Shown here: positions 6,875-11,592 of the stretch, piece after piece | Position numbering within the stretch: position 1 is the stretch's first letter | Layout: every line of letters begins with the position of its first letter | DNA from: an uncultured Collinsella sp. | GTDB taxonomy: Bacteria > Actinomycetota > Coriobacteriia > Coriobacteriales > Coriobacteriaceae | Reading direction: 5' to 3' | DNA: 11,592 nucleotides | Assembly: GCA_902491415.1 (NCBI GenBank) | Contig: CABUHP010000033.1 | Coordinates: 1 to 11,592, forward strand | Program-made: the position numbers and the translations under genes | Notes under the pieces: model-generated | What the model was told of the DNA's origin: nothing | Seen by the model: only the letters and a program-made list of their open reading frames with translations | The model's database searches: none

Positions 6875-7753
6875 CTACTTGAGGAGTTGGGCCATGGCGT
6901 TGACGAGTTTTTGGACTTGGAGGGTGGGCTCGAGCGGGTAGTGCAGAAAGACCGGCACCTCTCGCCCGCACAGGAACGGCACGCCCACAAAGGCCGGGTG
7001 CACCCCCGACCATGCGCCGCAGGTGAGCACCGCGTCGCCCTTTTCCTCTGCCTCGTTAAAGAGCGCAAAGTCAAAGCTGTCCACGTCGATCACGTCAACG
7101 CCGCCGTCGGCCAGAAGGTCGATGCGCAGGCTGTCCATTGCGTCGTTGCCGTGACGGAGCACGCGCAGGCGCATGCCCTCCAGGTCGGCAACCGTAATGC
7201 GTGTCTTGCGCGCCAGCGGGCTCGTGCGTGGCACGTCGATATAAAACGGCACGTTAACGATGCGGAGCTTTTGGCAGACGTCACCCCAGCGCGGGGTCGA
7301 AAAACTCGACTGCACCACATCCACCTCGCGACCGAGGCTGCGCATGACGGATTCGCGCTCGTCATAGAGGTCGCTCACCGGCACGATCTCGAAGCGCAAC
7401 GATGGCTCCAGCTCGTGTACGCCCGTCCACATCGACAGCGTCTGGCGCCCCGGACACATCATCGACACGCCCAGACGCACGGCCCCGCCATCGCCCGCCG
7501 CGCGTCGGGCACGGCGCAGCGCGTCCTCGGACTGCCGCATGATCGAACGTGCATCGTCCACCAGCAGAGCACCTGCCGGCGTCACCTTAACACCAGAATG
7601 CGAGCGCTCGAACAACGTGATGCCAAACTCGGCCTCGAAGCCCGACACCTGCTTGACGAGCGCCGGGGTCGACACGCGCAATTTTGCCGCCGCACGCGAG
7701 AAGCTTCCCAGCTCCGCGGCGGCCGATATGGCCTCGAGTCGTCGATCGTACAC
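6875..7753 (-). CDS. LysR-type transcriptional regulator of the adjacent oxidoreductase operon
   Basis: Cytoplasmic tetrameric DNA-binding regulator, 292 residues from the chosen start. Seen: an N-terminal helix-turn-helix, RRLEAISAAAELGSFSRAAAKL, followed by STPALVKQVSGFEAEFGITLFERSHSGVKVTPAG, the classic LysR signature, then a linker helix and a periplasmic-binding-protein-like effector domain (about residues 90-290). I chose GTG at 7751-7753 because GGGAG lies 6 bases upstream and the HTH then begins at the usual distance. The upstream in-frame ATG at 7784-7786 adds 11 residues (beginning MWPWARKRE) but has no ribosome-binding site. It is transcribed divergently from the dehydrogenase-transporter-dehydrogenase operon, the usual arrangement for a LysR regulator and its target, with 233 bp between starts. 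The effector is unknown but is probably the operon's substrate. It converges on the GGDEF gene with only 43 bases between stops. Confidence 0.9.
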   Translation of the reverse strand: MYDRRLEAISAAAELGSFSRAAAKLRVSTPALVKQVSGFEAEFGITLFERSHSGVKVTPAGALLVDDARSIMRQSEDALRRARRAAGDGGAVRLGVSMMCPGRQTLSMWTGVHELEPSLRFEIVPVSDLYDERESVMRSLGREVDVVQSSFSTPRWGDVCQKLRIVNVPFYIDVPRTSPLARKTRITVADLEGMRLRVLRHGNDAMDSLRIDLLADGGVDVIDVDSFDFALFNEAEEKGDAVLTCGAWSGVHPAFVGVPFLCGREVPVFLHYPLEPTLQVQKLVNAMAQLLK

Positions 7754-7759
7754 GTCAAT

Positions 7760-7764
7760 CTCCC
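7760..7764 (-). promoter_or_regulatory. Ribosome-binding site that decides the LysR start
   Basis: Read on the minus strand, GGGAG is followed by the six bases ATTGAC and then GTG (7753-7751). The alternative ATG at 7786 is preceded by CCCCCTGTGGCACC, which has no Shine-Dalgarno match. This favours the shorter protein. Confidence 0.7.
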
Positions 7765-7851
7765 GTTTTCGCGCCCATGGCCACATGGTGCCACAGGGGG
7801 TTGTTTTCGCAGGTCACACACTCAATCAAGGACACATCGTCTTGCGAGCTA

Positions 7852-7866
7852 TAAACCTACGGTTAA
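7852..7866. promoter_or_regulatory. Candidate LysR recognition dyad
   Basis: TAAACCTACGGTTAA contains AACC-TAC-GGTT with an outer T...A pair, an almost perfect dyad. Its centre (7859) is about 65 bases before the start site predicted from the promoter at 7889-7917, the usual place of a LysR primary site. A second short dyad, ATGC-AAA-GCAT (7902-7912), lies in the promoter spacer, where an activation site would be expected. Inference only. Confidence 0.42.
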
Positions 7867-7888
7867 CGCCATTCTAACAAATATGCAA

Positions 7889-7917
7889 TTCACCTGCGCA
7901 AATGCAAAGCATACGAT
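7889..7917 (+). promoter_or_regulatory. Candidate promoter of the dehydrogenase-transporter operon
   Basis: TTCACC (7889-7894), a 17-base spacer and TACGAT (7912-7917) each match consensus at 4 of 6 positions. A weak promoter of this kind is what an activator-dependent LysR target usually has. It lies 70 bases before the ATG, leaving a leader of about 60 bases that contains the hairpin at 7934-7960. Confidence 0.42.
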
Positions 7918-7933
7918 AACCAGCGAAAACCAC

Positions 7934-7960
7934 GTGGGTCGGTTAATGGGAGCGACCCAC
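7934..7960 (+). repeat. 8-bp hairpin in the operon leader
   Basis: GTGGGTCG (7934-7941) and CGACCCAC (7953-7960) are perfect complements around 11 bases. The structure sits in the predicted mRNA leader, 13 bases before the AAGGGA ribosome-binding site (7974-7979). It has no T-tract, so it is not a terminator; an mRNA-stabilising stem or a DNA operator are both possible. Confidence 0.45.
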
Positions 7961-7986
7961 CGGGAGGCACAAGAAGGGAAGTTCCT

Positions 7987-8868
7987 ATGAGCAATTGGCT
8001 TAAGCTCGAGGGCGATGTCTGCGCCGTGACTGGCGCGCTCGGCGGTATGGGCGTCGAGATTTGCCGCGAGTTCGCCCGCAACGGCGCCAACGTCGTCCTG
8101 CTCGACCTGGACGAGGAGAAGGTCAAGGCTGCTGCCGCCGACCTCGCTGCCGAGTTTGGCATCCACGCCGAGGGTTACAAGATGAACGCCACCGACGAGG
8201 CCGAGGTTCAGGCCGCCGTCGACGCCACCATCGCCGACTTCGGTCGCGTCGACGTCCTCGTCAACACCGCCGGTATCCTGCGCTTCGCCGCCATGGAAGA
8301 CCTGCCGCTGAGCGACTGGGAGCAGGTGCTCAACGTCAACCTCACCGGTTACTTCATCACCTCGCAGCGCTTTGGTCGCGAGATGATCAAGGCCGGCCAG
8401 GGTCGCCTGGTGCACATCTCGACCGTTGCCAGCCACTCCCCCGAGACGTTCTCGGGCGTGTACAGCTCCACCAAGGCGGGCGTCAACATGATGTCCAAGA
8501 TGCTGGCTGCCGAATGGGGCCCCTACGGCGTCCGCTCCAACTGCGTCGAGCCTTGCTTCGTTAAGACCCCGATGTCGGCCAACTTCTACGCCGACCCCGA
8601 GGTCGAAAAGAGCCGCAGCCGCCTGATCGCCACGCGCCGCATCGGCGAGGTCAGCGATATCGCCAACGCCGTCATGTTCCTGGCGTCCAAGCGCTCGGAC
8701 TTTACCACCGGCGACGCCATCAAGGTCGACGGCGGCTTCTCCAACATGATGGGCGACCTCACCGCCAAGCCCGGCGGCCGTCGCGCCTATGCCGACAACT
8801 ACCTTAAGAACAAGGGTGTCGAGCTCTGGTCCGATGAGTCCGGCGTCGCCAAGCCGACTGACCAGTAA
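7987..8868 (+). CDS. Short-chain dehydrogenase/reductase (classical SDR), substrate unknown
   Basis: NAD(P)-dependent cytoplasmic oxidoreductase acting on an alcohol or ketone. The 293 residues form a Rossmann fold with cofactor loop TGALGGMG (15-22), Asp40 after the second strand (LLDLD), which favours NAD over NADP, NTAG (93-96), Asn118 in NVNLTG, and the active-site YSSTK (Tyr159, Lys163). The position normally held by the catalytic Ser, 13 residues before the Tyr, is Thr146 (HISTVASH); the hydroxyl is kept, but the change is uncommon in classical SDRs. After the usual DGG end (about 248) there is a tail of about 45 residues with charged and aromatic residues. The start has AAGGGA 7 bases upstream. 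First gene of a three-gene operon with an OFA-type transporter and a Gfo/Idh/MocA oxidoreductase, which points to a sugar acid, polyol or ring carboxylate. Collinsella hydroxysteroid dehydrogenases are also SDRs, but the neighbours argue against a steroid role. Confidence 0.9.
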   Translation: MSNWLKLEGDVCAVTGALGGMGVEICREFARNGANVVLLDLDEEKVKAAAADLAAEFGIHAEGYKMNATDEAEVQAAVDATIADFGRVDVLVNTAGILRFAAMEDLPLSDWEQVLNVNLTGYFITSQRFGREMIKAGQGRLVHISTVASHSPETFSGVYSSTKAGVNMMSKMLAAEWGPYGVRSNCVEPCFVKTPMSANFYADPEVEKSRSRLIATRRIGEVSDIANAVMFLASKRSDFTTGDAIKVDGGFSNMMGDLTAKPGGRRAYADNYLKNKGVELWSDESGVAKPTDQ

Positions 8869-8880
8869 ACCAACCCGACA

Positions 8881-8911
8881 GGGAGGACTCGCAGACACGC
8901 CTGTTCCTCCC
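8881..8911 (+). repeat. Short intra-operon inverted repeat
   Basis: GGGAGGA (8881-8887) and TCCTCCC (8905-8911) are perfect 7-bp complements around 17 bases, in the 66-base gap between the SDR and transporter genes. No T-tract follows. It might tune mRNA processing between the genes or be chance. Confidence 0.3.
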
Positions 8912-8934
8912 CCGTATCGATTAGAAAGAGTCCA

Positions 8935-10191
8935 ATGGCTTCCACCAACTCCAACAAGGGTCGCGCCGTCGTGCTTTCCGCCGCGTGCGTCACCATGTTC
9001 TTCATCAGCTCCATCGCGCTGTATTCCGTCGTGAGCAAGAACCTGCTCGCCGTCTACCCCGAGTGGTCCAGCGCTCTTACCTGGGCCTTCCCGGTCTTTC
9101 AGACCATCATGGCCGTGACGGGCATCTTCGCCGGCCGCATCTCCGATAAGATCGGCCCGCGCAACGTCGTGATCGCCGCCGCCGTGTGCTACGGCCTGGG
9201 CTGGTTCATGTCCGGTACCGTCACCGAGCCGTGGCAGTTCTACCTGTGGTTCTCGCTCGTCGCCGCCATCGGCAACGGCCTGGGCTACAACCCGGCGCTC
9301 ACCACCGGCCAAAAGTGGTTCATCGACAAGAAGGGTCTCGCCTCCGGCATCACCCTGACCGCTTCGACCGCCGGCCCCGCCGTGCTGTCCCCGGTGCTCG
9401 CCTCGCTGCTCATCCCGAGCCTGGGCATCTTTGGCGCCCTTAAGGCGCTCGGCGTCATCTTCTTTGTGACGATCGCCGCCTCCGCCCTGTTCCTGAAGGC
9501 CCCCGAGGCCGGTTGGCTGCCCGAGGGCTTCGAGGCCCCCAAGGGCGGCGCGCATGCTGGCACCTTCGGCGACCTCACCCCGGGCGAGATGGTCAAGACC
9601 CCGCGCTTCTGGGTCCTCATCGTCACCTTCGCCTTTGCCGCCACCGCGGGCACCCTGCTCGTGGGCAAGGTTGCCTCCATCGCCGCCGTTCAGCTCTTCG
9701 CCGACCCCACGAGCGCCGCGGCCGTCGCCCTCGGCGGTGTGGTGGTCTCCGTCAACACCTGCGCCAACCTGGTCGGCCGTCTGTCCTTTGGCCAGATCAT
9801 CGACAAGCTCGGCGCCTATAAGTCGCTGCTCATCAGCCTTGTCGTCACCATCGTCGCACTCGTCATCATGTCGATGAGCTTTACGCAGGCCATGTTCTTT
9901 GTGGCGCTCGCTCTGCTCGGCTTTAGCTTTGGCGCTCTGCTCGTCATCTACCCGCCGCTCACCGGTGGCGCCTTTGGCACCAGTAACATCGGCGTCAACT
10001 ACGGCATCATGTTTTTGGGTTATGCCGCTTCCACCTGGATCAGCCAGCCCATCACCGCCGTGCTGTATCACGCCGAGGCCGGCAGCGCCGCCTATCAGCA
10101 GTCCTTCTACGGCGCCATTGTGATCGCCGCCATCGCCGTCGTGCTCACCGTCTACATGATGGTCTCCGACAGCAAGAAGAAGTCCGCCTAG
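8935..10191 (+). CDS. Major facilitator transporter of the oxalate/formate antiporter (OFA) family
   Basis: Inner-membrane secondary transporter, 418 residues with about twelve membrane helices in two six-helix halves and a cytoplasmic loop around 188-225. Seen: motif-A-like GRISDKIGPRN (67-77) in the loop after helix 2 and its counterpart GRLSFGQIIDKLG (281-293) in the second half; the OFA-like stretch GNGLGYNPALTTGQKWFIDKKGLASGI (113-139); and YPPLTGGAFG (339-348) with NYGIMFLGY (355-363). From memory of OxlT, its oxalate-binding Arg in helix 8 and Lys in helix 11 have no counterpart here (Tyr363 appears to take the Lys place), so oxalate itself is unlikely. Members of this family carry various carboxylates. 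The ribosome-binding site is weak (AAAGAG, 5 bases upstream). Its place between two oxidoreductases suggests it imports their substrate. Confidence 0.87.
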   Translation: MASTNSNKGRAVVLSAACVTMFFISSIALYSVVSKNLLAVYPEWSSALTWAFPVFQTIMAVTGIFAGRISDKIGPRNVVIAAAVCYGLGWFMSGTVTEPWQFYLWFSLVAAIGNGLGYNPALTTGQKWFIDKKGLASGITLTASTAGPAVLSPVLASLLIPSLGIFGALKALGVIFFVTIAASALFLKAPEAGWLPEGFEAPKGGAHAGTFGDLTPGEMVKTPRFWVLIVTFAFAATAGTLLVGKVASIAAVQLFADPTSAAAVALGGVVVSVNTCANLVGRLSFGQIIDKLGAYKSLLISLVVTIVALVIMSMSFTQAMFFVALALLGFSFGALLVIYPPLTGGAFGTSNIGVNYGIMFLGYAASTWISQPITAVLYHAEAGSAAYQQSFYGAIVIAAIAVVLTVYMMVSDSKKKSA

Positions 10192-10199
10192 TTTTACCG

Positions 10200-10230
10200 A
10201 TGCGACAAAGGGACAGCCCCTTTGTCGCAT
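10200..10230. repeat. Perfect 13-bp palindromic element between transporter and oxidoreductase genes
   Basis: ATGCGACAAAGGG (10200-10212) and CCCTTTGTCGCAT (10218-10230) are exact complements around ACAGC. It begins 9 bases after the transporter stop and ends 30 bases before the next ATG. TCCACC follows rather than T residues, so it is not a normal terminator, though it could reduce read-through or protect the upstream mRNA from 3' exonucleases. It has the look of a dispersed REP-like intergenic element. Confidence 0.75.
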
Positions 10231-10260
10231 TCCACCGGTCACCAGTATTAAGGAGTCGAA

Positions 10261-11301
10261 ATGTCTGAGCTCAACCCCGTCCGCATTGCCGTTATCGGCG
10301 CCGGCGCCATGGGCCGCAACCACATCCGCTTTGTCACCGAGGAGCCCGAGGCCGAGCTCGTCGCCATCGCCGACGCCTTTGAGGGCGCCCGCGCCACGGC
10401 CGAGGCCGCCGGCGTGCCGTTTTACACCGATCCCGCTCAGATGATGGACGAGGTCAAGCCCGAGGCCGTCATTATCGCCACCCCCAACGACCTGCACCTG
10501 GGCGTTGCCCGCGAGGCTGTAAAGCGCAACATCGTGCCGCTGGTCGAAAAGCCGATCTCCAACGACCTGGAGGATGCCCAGGCTTTCGCTGCCGAGGCCG
10601 AGACCGCCGGCGTGCCCGTGCTCGTGGGTCAGCACCGTCGCCACAACCCCTTCGTCAACAAGGCCAAGGAGATCATCGAGTCCGGCGAGCTGGGCAAGCT
10701 CACCGTGTCGAGCTTCCACTACATGATCTATAAGAATGACGAGTACTTCGATGTCGAATGGCGCCGCAAGAAGGGTGCCGGCCCGATCCTGGTCAACCTG
10801 GTGCACGACGTCGACCTGCTCCGCTACCTGCTGGGCGAGCCCGTTGCCGTCCAGGGTATGCAGTCCAGCGCCGCCCGCGGTTTTGAGACCGAGGACTCCG
10901 CCGTGGTCAACGTCCGTTTTGCCGATGGCGCGCTCGCAAGCATGACCATCTCCGACGCCACCGCCAGCCCCTGGAACTGGGAGGCAACCGCTCGCGAGGA
11001 CCCGCAGTACCGCCCCTTCGACGCCGACGCCTACTTTATCGGCGGCACTAAGGGCGCCCTGTCGCTGCCCCGCCTGCACCAGTTCTCCTACGACGGCGCC
11101 TCCAACTGGCACAAGCCGCTGCAGATGGAGATTCCGGCCGTCGACCCGGCACTGCCGCACAAGATGCAGCTCAAGCACTTTGTGAAGGTTGTCCGCCGCG
11201 AGGTCGAGCCCGTCGTGACCCCCGCCGACAACGTTAAGACGCTCACGCTTCTCAACGCTATCAAGGAGGCCGCCGAGACCGGCCAGCTCGTCGAGCTGTA
11301 A
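10261..11301 (+). CDS. Gfo/Idh/MocA-family NAD(P)-dependent oxidoreductase
   Basis: Cytoplasmic dehydrogenase of 346 residues, the usual family length. Seen: N-terminal Rossmann fold with RIAVIGAGAMGRNH (8-21), Asp38 at the end of the second strand (NAD preference), ATPNDLH (73-79), and the catalytic EKP motif (96-98) with Lys97. The C-terminal alpha/beta domain includes VGQHRRHNP (122-130) and NLVHDVDLLRYLLG (179-192), where His182 and Asp185 occupy the usual substrate-binding and proton-relay positions. Family members act on sugars, inositols, sugar acids and some cyclic dihydrodiol carboxylates; VGQHRRHNP reminded me of the latter, but that is only an impression. AAGGAG lies 5 bases before the ATG. 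Third gene of the operon; with the SDR it could carry out an oxidation followed by a reduction, as in epimerisation or ketone-intermediate pathways. Confidence 0.92.
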   Translation: MSELNPVRIAVIGAGAMGRNHIRFVTEEPEAELVAIADAFEGARATAEAAGVPFYTDPAQMMDEVKPEAVIIATPNDLHLGVAREAVKRNIVPLVEKPISNDLEDAQAFAAEAETAGVPVLVGQHRRHNPFVNKAKEIIESGELGKLTVSSFHYMIYKNDEYFDVEWRRKKGAGPILVNLVHDVDLLRYLLGEPVAVQGMQSSAARGFETEDSAVVNVRFADGALASMTISDATASPWNWEATAREDPQYRPFDADAYFIGGTKGALSLPRLHQFSYDGASNWHKPLQMEIPAVDPALPHKMQLKHFVKVVRREVEPVVTPADNVKTLTLLNAIKEAAETGQLVEL

Positions 11302-11373
11302 TGCCTTAAGAGCGACCGCGGCAGAAACCCCATGCCGAACCCTTCGGTCCGTCACCAACAAGCCCCTCTTCTT

Positions 11374-11409
11374 TGCCCCGCGAGCAGCCTCCTGCCCGCG
11401 GGGCATTTT
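11374..11409 (+). terminator. Rho-independent terminator of the dehydrogenase-transporter operon
   Basis: TGCCCCGCG (11374-11382) pairs perfectly with CGCGGGGCA (11397-11405). Inside, after a one-base mismatch, GCAG (11384-11387) pairs with CTGC (11392-11395) around a CCTC loop. Four T residues (11406-11409) follow directly. It lies 72 bases after the Gfo/Idh/MocA stop. On the minus strand the stem is followed by AAAGAAGAG, so it should act in one direction only. Confidence 0.85.
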
Positions 11410-11592
11410 GCTACCTTGCCGACGATTTTTCTGGGGCGGGGGCTATTTTGCACCTCGGCTTGATTCGTTCGCCACGAAATGGGCCTATCTACTACGCTTA
11501 ACCGATCGCCCTCAACCATGCCGAATTTCGCGAAATAAAAACCGACGCTCCTATAAGTTGTCAATAGGCAGTTTGCGGGAGCGCTCCCTTCA
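11410..11592. other. Intergenic end of window with two perfect 12-bp palindromes
   Basis: No convincing gene is seen. It holds two perfect palindromes, ATTTCGCGAAAT (11525-11536) and GGGAGCGCTCCC (11577-11588), 52 bp apart start to start. On the minus strand TTGACA (11564-11559) resembles a -35 box and is followed by T-rich sequence, but no clear -10. They may belong to a regulatory region of a gene beyond the right edge. Confidence 0.4.

Noticed and set aside
11335..11347. Small hairpin CCGAA-CCC-TTCGG before the last terminator
   Set aside because: Only 5 bp with a 3-base loop and no T-tract; expected by chance in GC-rich DNA.
7849..11406. An open frame of 1185 codons on the minus strand across the whole SDR-transporter-oxidoreductase operon
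   Set aside because: It is antisense to three genes with clear motifs, its translation is Gly/Asp/His/Val-rich with no recognisable domain, and it spans two intergenic gaps and part of a terminator. It results from high GC and strong codon bias.
11352..11564. A 70-codon minus-strand frame at the right edge
   Set aside because: It starts with TTG, has no ribosome-binding site, and its last third is the complement of the operon terminator.

Overview
The window looks like chromosomal DNA of a high-GC anaerobic actinobacterium. The protein families, codon use and gene pairings most resemble Collinsella and related Coriobacteriia. That placement is a judgement from reading the sequence; no search was run. 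I see no rRNA, tRNA, insertion sequence, phage gene or CRISPR array.

Layout. (1) 1-761, minus strand: 5' part of a pyridoxamine/pyridoxal kinase that runs off the left edge. (2) 762-974: divergent intergenic region with a perfect 12-bp hairpin, a strong sigma-70-type promoter and a 9-bp inverted repeat next to its -10 box. (3) 975-5206, plus strand: a translationally coupled three-gene operon of a MarR-type regulator and the two halves of a heterodimeric ABC exporter, with 8-bp overlaps at both junctions. It ends in a possible folded 3' leader and a strong terminator at 5334-5368. (4) 5369-5739: an intergenic stretch holding an exactly 62-bp-periodic array of alternating inverted 15-bp cores, then a weak promoter for the next gene. 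(5) 5740-6831, plus: a membrane-anchored GGDEF protein (likely diguanylate cyclase) without the RxxD inhibitory site. (6) 6875-7753, minus: a LysR-type regulator, best started at a GTG with a good ribosome-binding site. (7) 7987-11301, plus: a three-gene catabolic-looking operon of a short-chain dehydrogenase, an OFA-family major facilitator and a Gfo/Idh/MocA oxidoreductase, closed by a strong terminator at 11374-11409. (8) 11410-11592: no gene seen, but two perfect 12-bp palindromes.

How the parts work together. The MarR protein probably represses its own operon through the inverted repeat, so that a toxic ligand releases synthesis of the exporter. The exporter subunits have complementary defects at one ATP site, as in TM287/288-type heterodimers, so neither should work alone. 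The LysR protein reads away from the dehydrogenase-transporter-dehydrogenase operon and probably controls it. Two NAD(P)-dependent oxidoreductases flanking an organic-anion-type transporter suggest uptake of a hydroxylated, probably carboxylated, compound and its oxidation and reduction in two steps; the substrate cannot be read from the sequence.

The most unusual feature is the 62-bp repeat array at 5378-5549. The most useful functional unknown is the substrate of the LysR-linked operon.
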